From Betaproteobacteria bacterium (GTDB lineage: Bacteria; Pseudomonadota; Gammaproteobacteria; Burkholderiales; Burkholderiaceae): a stretch of DNA of 7,450 nt. Shown here in pieces: positions 1 through 5,556 of this stretch. Position 1 is the stretch's first letter, and each line of letters begins with the position of its first letter. The DNA lies in assembly GCA_015654605.1 (NCBI GenBank), contig JAATGO010000190.1:1-7450 (forward strand). Reading direction: 5' to 3'. Position numbers and translations under genes: made by a program. The notes beneath the pieces are model-generated. The model saw only the letters and a program-made list of their open reading frames with translations, did no database searches and was not told where the DNA came from.

Positions 1-12
1 GAATTGCAGGAG

Positions 13-38
13 TATTATTCTGATGCAATAGAATAATA
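13..38. repeat. AT-rich inverted repeat upstream of the PLP enzyme gene
   Basis: TATTATTC (13-20) and GAATAATA (31-38) are perfect 8-bp arms around a 10-base spacer. There is no T-run after the second arm, so it does not look like an intrinsic terminator. It could be a protein-binding dyad in the promoter region of the gene starting at 93, or chance symmetry in AT-rich DNA. No convincing -35/-10 pair was found in positions 1-92. Confidence 0.4.
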
Positions 39-92
39 TGTTGCGTGTTTATTCCTCTATGCAATTGATTTTATTGAGATTCCATATCCATT

Positions 93-1334
93 ATGAATGA
101 CAAAAAAAAATACGGTTTTACCACGACTATTTTGCATAGCGATCGACAAAAACCGATAGAGCACGGTTCTTTACATAAACCAATTCATACCTCTGTTGCG
201 TTTGCTTATCAGGATGCTCGCCAGCTGGCCGAAGTGTTTCAAGGCAAGCAACCGGGCTACCGTTATGGCCGTCAGGGCAACCCAACCGTGTCTGCTCTTG
301 AGGACAAAATTACAGGAATGGAAGATGGTATTGCCACCATTTGCTTTGCCACAGGGATGGCAGCGATAGGAGCTATCGTGCAAGGCTTATTGCGCGAAGG
401 TGATCATGTCGTGTCATCAGCATTCCTGTTTGGCAATACCAACAGTCTCTGGATGACAGTGAATGCTCAGGGAGCACGTGTGTCGATGGTGGATGCCACT
501 GACGTGAGCGCTGTGGAAGCTGCATTGACACCTGCTACACGCATCGTTTTTGTAGAAACCATTGCTAATCCTCGTACCCAGATTGCTGATCTGAAGCGGA
601 TTGGTAAGCTGTGTCATGAGCGAGGTATTTTGTATATCGTTGACAATACCATGACGTCACCTTACTTATTTCGTCCTAAATCAGTTGGCGCCGGGCTGGT
701 AGTGAACTCATTGACCAAATCTATTGGTGGACATGGCAATGCATTAGGTGGTGCCTTGACTGATACGGGGCGATACGATTGGTCGCGCTATCCTCATATT
801 GCAGAAAATTACAAGCGTCAGGCTCAAGCACTGTGGGGTATAGCACAGATTCGTGCCAAGGCATTACGTGATTTTGGTGCCTCATTAGCACCAGAGGCGG
901 CACACCATATTGCTGTGGGCGCAGAAACGATGGCCTTGCGTCAGGAGCGAGAGTGTCGCAATGCGTTAGCTCTGGCACAAATGCTGGCGGCTGATGCACG
1001 TGTGACCGCCGTACATTATCCTGGCTTGGAATCACATCCACAGCATGCGTTGGCAAGCGAATTGTTTCACGCCTATGGCAATCTGCTCAGTTTTGAATTA
1101 CGAGACGGTATTGATTGTTTTGACTATCTTAATTGTCTGCGCTTGGCAGTACCTGCCAGTAATTTAGGAGATACACGCACTTTAGTGATTCCGGTAGCGC
1201 ATACCATTTTTTATGAGATGGGTGCAGAACGCCGTGCCAGCATGGGCATTGCAGAGTCACTGATTCGGGTTTCCGCTGGATTGGAAGATACTGAAGATCT
1301 GATAGAGGATTTCCGGCAAGCGCTCGATGCCTGA
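93..1334 (+). CDS. Cystathionine gamma-synthase-family PLP enzyme (Cys/Met metabolism; probable sulfhydrylase type)
   Basis: This is a complete 413-residue cytosolic enzyme of the Cys/Met-metabolism PLP family (fold type I), of normal family length. Visible landmarks are YRYGRQGNPT (57-66), which contacts the neighbouring subunit's cofactor phosphate; ATGMAA (86-91); VDNT (183-186), whose Asp184 should pair with the pyridine nitrogen; NSLTK (205-209), whose Lys209 should form the Schiff base; and the C-terminal RVSAGLEDTEDLIEDF (392-407). Members use activated homoserine (O-succinyl or O-acetyl) with sulfide or cysteine, or eliminate thiols from sulfur amino acids. The usual active-site Tyr of CGS and gamma-lyases is Phe113 here (FLFGNT), as I recall for MetZ-type O-succinylhomoserine sulfhydrylases, which favours sulfhydrylation. 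The exact substrate cannot be read from sequence. The start is supported by the family-like N-terminus MNDKKKYGFTTTILHSDR; the only SD-like element is GAGA at 76-79, 13 bases away and weak. It converges on the LOG gene. Confidence 0.9.
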   Translation: MNDKKKYGFTTTILHSDRQKPIEHGSLHKPIHTSVAFAYQDARQLAEVFQGKQPGYRYGRQGNPTVSALEDKITGMEDGIATICFATGMAAIGAIVQGLLREGDHVVSSAFLFGNTNSLWMTVNAQGARVSMVDATDVSAVEAALTPATRIVFVETIANPRTQIADLKRIGKLCHERGILYIVDNTMTSPYLFRPKSVGAGLVVNSLTKSIGGHGNALGGALTDTGRYDWSRYPHIAENYKRQAQALWGIAQIRAKALRDFGASLAPEAAHHIAVGAETMALRQERECRNALALAQMLAADARVTAVHYPGLESHPQHALASELFHAYGNLLSFELRDGIDCFDYLNCLRLAVPASNLGDTRTLVIPVAHTIFYEMGAERRASMGIAESLIRVSAGLEDTEDLIEDFRQALDA

Positions 1335-1340
1335 TGGTGA

Positions 1341-1366
1341 TGCTGCGGTAAAAATCGCCCGCAGCA
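1341..1366. terminator. GC-rich hairpin between convergent genes
   Basis: TGCTGCGG (1341-1348) and CCGCAGCA (1359-1366) form a perfect 8-bp stem with a 10-base loop. It sits in the 56-base gap between the stop codons of the PLP enzyme gene and the LOG gene, where a shared terminator is expected. Neither strand has a U-run directly after the stem, so it is not a canonical intrinsic terminator. It may instead be a 3'-end-stabilising hairpin left by Rho-dependent termination and trimming. Confidence 0.45.
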
Positions 1367-1390
1367 GCTATCAGATATGCTCTATCCGCC

Positions 1391-1987
1391 TCAGGACAAC
1401 AGATTGTCTACGGTGTTTTTAGTGGCCCATTTATTGGTATAAGTGGGCGTAAAGGTTTTAAAGCGTGTCAGGAGTGTCGCGGCATGGCGTTCATGCATCA
1501 TTAACTGCGCCTGTTCTGCTGTAACAAAGCGCTGCGTTACCAAGTGGCCGACAAAGGCAATCAGACTATCGTAAAAACCTTCCACGTTGAGCAAGCCAAT
1601 GGGTTTATAGTGAAAACCCAATTGTGCCCAGGTCAAGACTTCAAACAATTCCTCCAGGGTTCCTATGCCTCCTGGCATGGCGATAAATCCATCAGACAGT
1701 TCAGCCATCATTGCTTTGCGTTCATGCATATTGTTGACAATATGCAGTTCAGTTAATGAGTTATGTCCGATTTCCTTATCCACTAAGGCTTGAGGTATCA
1801 CCCCCGTGGCCTGGCCGCCAAGTCGGATAACTTCAGTGGCAATGACACCCATTAAACCAACGTTACCACCGCCATAGACTAATGCAAGATCGTTTTGCAC
1901 CATTTGCCTGGCTAGATCTAATGCATATTCAGTATAGATTTCCGATGCACCCATGGAAGAACCACAATAAACACAGAGAGATTTCAT
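1391..1987 (-). CDS. LOG-family (TIGR00730) nucleotide 5'-monophosphate phosphoribohydrolase
   Basis: This is a complete 198-residue Rossmann-fold protein. Signature elements are the N-terminal MKSLCVYCGSS, VYGGGNVGLMG (37-47), the HERK region (88-91) and the family hallmark PGGxGTxxE, seen as PGGIGTLEE (105-113). In characterised LOG proteins the Arg and the Glu in these last two motifs act in cleaving the N-glycosidic bond of nucleoside 5'-monophosphates, giving base plus ribose 5-phosphate. Plant and some bacterial members activate cytokinins this way; in free-living bacteria a general role in nucleotide turnover is likelier. The start is fixed by the family N-terminus and by GAGGA (complement of 1991-1995), only about 3-4 bases from the ATG. 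It is transcribed convergently with the PLP enzyme gene and divergently from the patatin gene. No clear promoter was identified for it. About 35 C-terminal residues lie beyond the conserved core. Confidence 0.92.
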   Translation of the reverse strand: MKSLCVYCGSSMGASEIYTEYALDLARQMVQNDLALVYGGGNVGLMGVIATEVIRLGGQATGVIPQALVDKEIGHNSLTELHIVNNMHERKAMMAELSDGFIAMPGGIGTLEELFEVLTWAQLGFHYKPIGLLNVEGFYDSLIAFVGHLVTQRFVTAEQAQLMMHERHAATLLTRFKTFTPTYTNKWATKNTVDNLLS

Positions 1988-2033
1988 TTTTCCTCAAATA
2001 AGTATAGGAGTTTGTTACACGCTATATTTAGAG

Positions 2034-2071
2034 TAGAACTCATTTCGTGCCTATTGATGAAATGGGTTCTA
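2034..2071. repeat. Long imperfect inverted repeat (13-bp arms)
   Basis: TAGAACTCATTTC (2034-2046) is the reverse complement of 2059-2071 except at one position. In the RNA of the + strand that mismatch is a U-G pair, so all 13 pairs could form around a 12-base loop. No T-run follows on either strand, which argues against an intrinsic terminator. The dyad lies 47-84 bases upstream of the LOG gene start. It could be an operator, a structured leader element or a small-repeat remnant. Confidence 0.6.
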
Positions 2072-2076
2072 ATCAT

Positions 2077-2092
2077 ATGACATTGATGTCAT
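2077..2092. repeat. 16-bp palindrome ATGACAT-TG-ATGTCAT
   Basis: Two perfect 7-bp arms flank a 2-base centre. This compact symmetry suits a dimeric regulator's operator better than an RNA hairpin, because a 2-base loop must open the inner pairs. It lies six bases after the long inverted repeat. Its central ATTGAT recurs in the dyad at 2243-2254. Regulator unknown. Confidence 0.5.
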
Positions 2093-2102
2093 TCCTCAAT
2101 TT

Positions 2103-2123
2103 CTTGCATGTATTGTTTGCAAG
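2103..2123. repeat. Short inverted repeat CTTGCA-N9-TGCAAG
   Basis: These are perfect 6-bp arms (2103-2108 and 2118-2123) around a 9-base spacer. A repeat this short can occur by chance. It is listed because it is one of a row of dyads in the same spacer. Confidence 0.3.
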
Positions 2124-2190
2124 TAGGAAACAGATTGACTCAAATTCGCCAAGTATGAGCATAGATATGGCAATGCCCACTAACATTTCT

Positions 2191-2214
2191 GTAATGGTAA
2201 TGTTATACCATTAC
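2191..2214. repeat. Perfect 9-bp inverted repeat GTAATGGTA-N6-TACCATTAC
   Basis: The arms at 2191-2199 and 2206-2214 are perfectly complementary around the 6-base spacer ATGTTA. No T-run follows, so an operator or a leader hairpin upstream of the patatin gene (start 2309) is more plausible than a terminator. The inner GGTA...TACC symmetry recurs at 2243-2254, with centres about 46 bp apart. That would be compatible with two binding sites for one regulator, which is an inference. Confidence 0.5.
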
Positions 2215-2242
2215 TGGTGAATTACGTGACAAGCTGTATGGC

Positions 2243-2260
2243 GGTATTGATACCATATCA
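2243..2260. repeat. Overlapping palindromes GGTATTGATACC and TGATA-CCA-TATCA
   Basis: GGTAT-TG-ATACC (2243-2254) overlaps TGATA-CCA-TATCA (2248-2260), giving two nested dyads. The outer pair TATGG (2237-2241) / CCATA (2253-2257) adds further symmetry. The cluster lies about 50-65 bases ahead of the patatin start codon, a usual place for a repressor or activator site. Confidence 0.4.
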
Positions 2261-2308
2261 CTTTCTGGAATGCATCAGCAATTATATAAAGGATTATAAA
2301 AGGATCAT

Positions 2309-3334
2309 ATGCAAAATAAGATGGTGACATTGGGATTACAGGGTGGCGGGTCACATGGCGCATTTACCTGGGGCGTATTGGATCGTTTTCTGGAAGATGG
2401 ACGCATAGAAGTGGAGGGAATCAGTGGTGCTAGCGCTGGGGCAATGAATGCAGTCGTATTGGCATATGGTCTGACAATGGGAGGGCGCGAAGGTGCTCGC
2501 GCAGCACTTGCTACATTCTGGAATAGTATTGCCACTAAAGAGCCATTCAAATTTTTACCAACTGATTTTTTCTCTTTGGTGCAGCCAAATTTCATGCCCA
2601 AGCCACCAGCACCAGCAATGCAGGCTTTTATGGCAATGTCACGTTTTCTTTCTCCTGCCCAGTTTAATCCTCTCGACATTAACCCTTTACGGGATCTACT
2701 GGAACAGCAAGTAGATTTTGAACATTTACGTAAAAAAGGTAGTATCAAGCTGTTTATTGCTGCTACCCAGGTAAGTACTGGGACATTAAGAATTTTCCGA
2801 AATCATGAACTTAATCTCAATACTTTGCTGGCGTCGGCATGTTTGCCATCGCTCCATCATCCTGTAGAAATTGAAGGAGAGGCTTATTGGGATGGTGGCC
2901 TGACTGCAAATCCCCCCATTTTCCCTTTATGGCATCTGTGTACGGCACGTGACATAGTGGTAGTGCTACTCCATCCTTTTCGCCGTACAAAGGTACCAGA
3001 GACACCAGATGATATTGCGCAACGTCTTAGCGAGATGAGTTTTAGCTCGGCTTTTTTTACTGAGCTGGGTGGTCTGGCCTTAGCGAAACATTTGGCAGAA
3101 TCAGCATCTTCTCTTGGGACATTGGAGCGCCGTTTAAAGAGCTTGAATATGCATATGGTGGATGCGGATGATTTTATGAGTCAATTGACAGTGATGAGCA
3201 AGCTCAATACGCAAGAGTCCTTTATTAAAGCGTTATATAAGCAGGGGCGAGAACGCGCCGAACAATGGTTGGACGAACATTTCAGCAGCATTGGCAAGCG
3301 TTCGTCATTTGACTTATCCCGTTACCTGCAATAG
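2309..3334 (+). CDS. Patatin-like phospholipase / acyl hydrolase
   Basis: This is a complete 341-residue patatin-domain protein. The oxyanion-hole loop is QGGGSHGAF (11-19). The nucleophile elbow GASAG (40-44) carries the predicted catalytic Ser42, and DGG (195-197) supplies Asp195 of the Ser-Asp dyad. Patatin enzymes hydrolyse acyl esters of phospholipids or other lipids; the natural substrate here is unknown. There is no signal peptide and no obvious membrane segment, so it is probably cytosolic or membrane-peripheral, like E. coli RssA-type single-domain patatins rather than secreted ExoU-type toxins. Residues after about 220 are charged, mainly helical in appearance and unassigned. The start at 2309 is supported by AGGA (2301-2304), although the 4-base spacing is tight; the next in-frame ATG (2321) sits 16 bases past the same AGGA and just before the conserved core. 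The gene is followed by an intrinsic terminator, so it is probably monocistronic. Confidence 0.9.
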   Translation: MQNKMVTLGLQGGGSHGAFTWGVLDRFLEDGRIEVEGISGASAGAMNAVVLAYGLTMGGREGARAALATFWNSIATKEPFKFLPTDFFSLVQPNFMPKPPAPAMQAFMAMSRFLSPAQFNPLDINPLRDLLEQQVDFEHLRKKGSIKLFIAATQVSTGTLRIFRNHELNLNTLLASACLPSLHHPVEIEGEAYWDGGLTANPPIFPLWHLCTARDIVVVLLHPFRRTKVPETPDDIAQRLSEMSFSSAFFTELGGLALAKHLAESASSLGTLERRLKSLNMHMVDADDFMSQLTVMSKLNTQESFIKALYKQGRERAEQWLDEHFSSIGKRSSFDLSRYLQ

Positions 3335-3355
3335 CAGAGGCGAAATAGCACCATT

Positions 3356-3385
3356 TTGGCATCTGTAGACTAAGCAGCGTACAAT
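3356..3385 (+). promoter_or_regulatory. Sigma-70-type promoter for the PHP-domain gene, nested in the upstream terminator
   Basis: TTGGCA (3356-3361; 5 of 6 to TTGACA) is separated by 18 bases from TACAAT (3380-3385; 5 of 6 to TATAAT). The predicted start of transcription is near 3392, giving a leader of about 26 bases before the ATG at 3418. The -10 box lies in the loop of the terminator hairpin at 3367-3402. RNA started here would contain only part of the descending arm and so could not form that terminator. Confidence 0.6.
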
Positions 3386-3402
3386 GAGCTTAGTCTTTTT
3401 TT
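3367..3402 (+). terminator. Intrinsic terminator of the patatin-like gene
   Basis: AGACTAAGC (3367-3375) and GCTTAGTCT (3388-3396) form a perfect 9-bp stem with a 12-base loop. A run of seven T (3396-3402) begins at the last stem base. It lies 33 bases after the patatin stop codon and ends 15 bases before the next start codon. Confidence 0.85.
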
Positions 3403-3417
3403 ATTGTTTATCTTGCC

Positions 3418-4254
3418 ATGCTGAATGTCGACTTGCATTGTCATTCCAACGTTTCTGACGGCACACTGTCGCCAGCAGTAGTTGCTGCGCGTGCCAAAGC
3501 GAATGGTGTAGATGTGTGGGCATTGACTGACCATGATGAAATCAGCGGCATTGCAGCAGCACGTGAGGCAGCCACCGCGTTGGGGCTGTGCTATGTTGCA
3601 GGGGTAGAAATTTCCGTGACATGGGCTGGACAGACTGTACATATTGTTGGTTTGCAAATTGATGAGACTGAACCTACTTTAGTGCAGGGTTTGCATGCGA
3701 CACGCTATGGCCGAGAGCAGCGCGGAAGAGACATCGCGGCACAATTGGCATTAGAGGGGATTCCAGGTGCCTTTGAAGGTGCTTTAAAGCATGTGGGCAA
3801 TCCAGACCTCATGTCACGTACACATTTTGCGCGATATATTGTTGAACTGGGGCGCTGCGCGAGCATCAAAGAAGTCTTCGAGAATTTCCTAAGTGAAGGT
3901 AAGCCTGGGTATATTCCACATCGCTGGGCTACGTTGGAACAGGCCGTAAGCTGGATTACTGCTGCTGGCGGCACAGCTGTCATTGCTCATCCCGGACGTT
4001 ATCACTATAGTGAACTTGAATTTGGTGCCTTATTTGATGAATTCCTGCAGTGTGGTGGTCTGGCGATTGAAGTGACCACTGGTAGCCATACACCGGCACA
4101 ATATGAGGAATATGCACGAGTGGCCAAACGGTACGGATTTTTGGCATCGATTGGTTCTGATTTCCATAGTCCGGGAGAATCGCGGGTTGATTTGGGGAAA
4201 CTTCCCCCGTTGCCCCACGGTTTGACGCCAGTGTGGCATAACTGGGCATTATAG
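3418..4254 (+). CDS. PHP-domain 3',5'-nucleotide bisphosphate phosphatase / RNase AM-type protein
   Basis: This complete 278-residue protein has a full PHP-family metal site: DLHCHS (Asp5, His7, His9), SDGT (Asp14), TDHD (37-40), GVEIS (Glu64), VHIVG (His75), RTHFAR (His136), IAHPGR (His191) and GSDFH (Asp248, His250). No expected ligand is missing. It resembles the YciV/Rnm (RNase AM) and Chromobacterium CV_1693 group. These remove the 3'-phosphate from nucleoside 3',5'-bisphosphates such as pAp and, in E. coli, act as a 5'-3' exonuclease that matures rRNA 5' ends. The protein should be cytosolic. The start is fixed by the family N-terminus MLNVDLHCHS, although the T-rich leader before the ATG has no SD. 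In E. coli the PHP gene lies directly beside yciO; here htpX separates them, which supports the assignment. Confidence 0.9.
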   Translation: MLNVDLHCHSNVSDGTLSPAVVAARAKANGVDVWALTDHDEISGIAAAREAATALGLCYVAGVEISVTWAGQTVHIVGLQIDETEPTLVQGLHATRYGREQRGRDIAAQLALEGIPGAFEGALKHVGNPDLMSRTHFARYIVELGRCASIKEVFENFLSEGKPGYIPHRWATLEQAVSWITAAGGTAVIAHPGRYHYSELEFGALFDEFLQCGGLAIEVTTGSHTPAQYEEYARVAKRYGFLASIGSDFHSPGESRVDLGKLPPLPHGLTPVWHNWAL

Positions 4255-4282
4255 GGATCGGGACGATTCCTGCTGCGCGCAG
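4254..4282 (+). other. Two small hairpins at the end of the PHP gene
   Basis: GGGATCG (4254-4260) can pair with CGATTCC (4264-4270), with one G-U pair and a 3-base loop. Its first base is the last base of the stop codon. The palindrome CTGCGCGCAG (4273-4282) follows. No T-run is present, so these do not form an intrinsic terminator. They may protect the 3' end of the mRNA or be incidental. Confidence 0.3.
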
Positions 4283-4371
4283 TGCTCACCCATATTCCCA
4301 TTGCTATGGTAGTAAATTGGTCATACTGATCTTATTTGTTTGGGACTCGGCCTCTTTGTTATCGTTGCTCT

Positions 4372-4399
4372 CTTGAATTTTTCTGGTTTATTCCTATCT
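4372..4399 (+). promoter_or_regulatory. Possible sigma-32 (heat-shock) promoter for htpX
   Basis: CTTGAAT (4372-4378) is followed after 13 bases by TCCTATCT (4392-4399), which partly matches the sigma-32 pattern CTTGAAA-N13-CCCCATNT. The -35 half is close to consensus; the -10 half matches only in part. htpX is a heat-shock gene in E. coli, which raises the prior. The site would give a long leader of about 200 bases. Chance occurrence is possible. Confidence 0.3.
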
Positions 4400-4465
4400 A
4401 GTGCTCGTTCCACCAATCTTAGTAGGGATGAGCGTCTCCAAATAGGCGGCTCTATATTGTGTTTG

Positions 4466-4493
4466 TTGACAAATTTTTTGTAAATAATGCAAT
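4466..4493 (+). promoter_or_regulatory. Possible sigma-70 promoter for htpX
   Basis: TTGACA (4466-4471) is a perfect -35 box. The best -10 at usual spacing is TGCAAT (4488-4493; 4 of 6, 16-base spacer). The predicted transcript start is near 4500, leaving a leader of about 105 bases that contains the 23-codon open frame at 4522-4593. The weak -10 suggests low basal or activator-assisted use. Confidence 0.4.
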
Positions 4494-4521
4494 ACAGACA
4501 GTCTCCGTAGTGTTTATTGGC

Positions 4522-4593
4522 ATGCTTGTCTGCTTGTTTTTCTGCGTGTTAAGCGTGTTAATAATCAGGCTTTTACAATTATTTCCCTGGTAG
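4522..4593 (+). CDS. Candidate 23-residue hydrophobic leader peptide upstream of htpX
   Basis: This short open frame begins ATG-CTT-GTC ([12 protein letters not shown]...) and ends ...LFPW-TAG. Almost all residues are hydrophobic, with a single Arg at position 16, so the product resembles one membrane-spanning segment. Its stop codon (4591-4593) overlaps the htpX SD TAGGAG (4591-4596), and only 11 bases separate the stop from the htpX ATG. That geometry could couple or gate htpX translation. Against it, there is no SD before its ATG, and T-rich DNA yields hydrophobic codons by chance. Expression is unproven. Confidence 0.3.
   Translation: MLVCLFFCVLSVLIIRLLQLFPW
4523..4561 (+). repeat. Two short tandem duplications in the htpX leader
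   Basis: TGCTTGT occurs at 4523-4529 and 4531-4537 (8-base period). GCGTGTTAA occurs twice head-to-tail at 4544-4552 and 4553-4561 (9-base period, exact). The 9-base repeat keeps the reading frame of the small hydrophobic ORF. They look like replication-slippage duplications. Confidence 0.5.
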
Positions 4594-4604
4594 GAGTTTT
4601 CACT

Positions 4605-5477
4605 ATGAAACGTATTTTCCTGTTCCTCGCAACTAATATCGCCGTATTGGTGGTAATGAGCGTCATTTTATCGCTGCTTGGTGCGGACAGATTTCTGACC
4701 CAGTCCGGGTTGGATTTGCCAACGTTATTGGTATTTTCTCTGGTAGTTGGTTTTACAGGATCGATCATTTCATTGTTGATGAGTAAAACGATGGCAAAAT
4801 GGTCGACTGGCGCCAGGGTCATTGATACTCCCTCCAACTCAACGGAACTTTGGCTGGTAGATACCGTGAGCAAATTGGCTCAGCGTGCAGGCATTGGGAT
4901 GCCAGAAGTTGCTGTCTATGATGGGGCACCAAATGCCTTCGCTACAGGGGCTAGCAAAAATGCGGCTTTAGTAGCGGTATCCACCGAGCTGTTACAAAGC
5001 ATGACAAAGGAAGAAGTGGAAGCCGTATTGGGACATGAAATTTCACATGTGGCCAATGGTGACATGGTAACGATGACCTTGATCCAAGGCGTCGTGAATA
5101 CTTTCGTTGTTTTTTTATCGCGAGTGGTGGGTTATATGGTTGATCGCGCGATTTCACGTAATAACGATAATGGTCCTGGCATTGGATATATGGTCACTGT
5201 CATGGTATCGCAGATTGTTTTTGGTATTGGCGCATCTTTAATTGTGGCGTGGTTTTCAAGGCAGAGAGAGTTTCGTGCTGATTCTGGTTCGGCACGACTA
5301 TTGGGCAGCGCGCAGCCGATGATGCATGCCTTGGCACGCTTGGGAGGTGTCCCAGCGGGGACTTTGCCAGAGTCGATGGCAGCGATGGGAATCAATGACA
5401 AAGCCGGTTTTACGGAGCTGTTTTCAAGCCATCCTCCGTTAGAGAAACGTATTGCAGCTTTGCGTAGCATACGTTGA
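4605..5477 (+). CDS. htpX: HtpX, membrane zinc metalloprotease (M48B)
   Basis: This complete 290-residue HtpX homologue is of normal family length. The zinc site is HEISH (His144, Glu145, His148) within [12 protein letters not shown], with the third ligand Glu222 in REFRAD. Hydrophobic segments lie at about 4-25, 36-58, 157-178 and 193-216, giving the expected inner-membrane protein with a cytosolic catalytic domain. HtpX degrades damaged or misfolded membrane proteins and works in parallel with FtsH; in E. coli it is induced by heat and envelope (Cpx) stress. The start is clear: TAGGAG (4591-4596) stands 8 bases before the ATG, the best ribosome site in the window, and the N-terminus [11 protein letters not shown] is typical. 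A terminator follows, so the gene appears to be its own transcription unit, placed between the PHP gene and yciO. No Cpx-box could be recognised. Confidence 0.96.
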   Translation: MKRIFLFLATNIAVLVVMSVILSLLGADRFLTQSGLDLPTLLVFSLVVGFTGSIISLLMSKTMAKWSTGARVIDTPSNSTELWLVDTVSKLAQRAGIGMPEVAVYDGAPNAFATGASKNAALVAVSTELLQSMTKEEVEAVLGHEISHVANGDMVTMTLIQGVVNTFVVFLSRVVGYMVDRAISRNNDNGPGIGYMVTVMVSQIVFGIGASLIVAWFSRQREFRADSGSARLLGSAQPMMHALARLGGVPAGTLPESMAAMGINDKAGFTELFSSHPPLEKRIAALRSIR

Positions 5478-5508
5478 TGCTGCATTGATTTTTTGAAGCT
5501 TGAATAAC

Positions 5509-5540
5509 ACGGCGACACGATTACGGTAGTCGCCGTTTTT
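5509..5540 (+). terminator. Intrinsic terminator of htpX
   Basis: ACGGCGAC (5509-5516) and GTCGCCGT (5529-5536) form a perfect 8-bp, GC-rich stem with a 12-base loop, followed by T at 5536-5540. It lies 31 bases after the htpX stop codon and ends 16 bases before the yciO start. A yciO transcript therefore needs readthrough or a promoter overlapping this element. Confidence 0.8.
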
Positions 5541-5556
5541 AATATGAACGAAATGC

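Larger units (their letters stand above)
1988..2308. other. Divergent intergenic spacer rich in inverted repeats
   Basis: This 321-bp AT-rich gap separates the divergent LOG and patatin starts and must hold promoters for both. It contains at least five inverted repeats, each annotated separately. No confident sigma-70 pair could be chosen. TTGACT (2135-2140) lacks a -10 at normal spacing. TATAAA (2285-2290) lies close to the patatin start but has no good -35. The 52-codon open frame at 2062-2220 has no SD and looks spurious. Confidence 0.7.
4255..4604. other. 350-bp intergenic region upstream of htpX
   Basis: This T-rich spacer holds no gene of normal size. I see two 3' hairpins at its left end, a heat-shock-like promoter candidate (4372-4399), a sigma-70-like candidate (4466-4493), a 23-codon hydrophobic open frame (4522-4593), two adjacent short tandem repeats (4523-4561) and a good SD for htpX (4591-4596). 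These are listed individually where supportable. Confidence 0.7.

Noticed and set aside
721..1056. 111-codon minus-strand frame inside the PLP enzyme gene
   Set aside because: It lies wholly inside a strongly conserved gene on the other strand, resembles no known protein and has no separate signals.
1999..2006. TATACT on the minus strand as the LOG -10 box
   Set aside because: Transcription would start inside the LOG SD sequence, and no -35 is found at normal spacing.
2135..2159. TTGACT...TATGAG as a patatin promoter
   Set aside because: The spacer is only 13 bases, too short for sigma-70, and no better -10 exists at 16-18 bases.
2062..2220. A 52-codon open frame (MGSNHMTLMS...) in the divergent spacer
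   Set aside because: It has no SD, is Met-rich and low in complexity, overlaps several dyads, and has no recognisable family. It is most likely chance.
2305..2748. 147-codon minus-strand frame opposite the patatin gene
   Set aside because: It is antisense to the conserved patatin catalytic core. Its composition follows from the coding strand and no family motif is visible.
4480..4495. CpxR-type box (GTAAA-N5-GTAAA) near the htpX promoter
   Set aside because: Only the first half-site GTAAA is present; the second position does not match.
5132..5518. 128-codon minus-strand frame opposite htpX
   Set aside because: It is antisense to HtpX zinc-site and membrane segments, has no motif, and its start lies in the htpX terminator.
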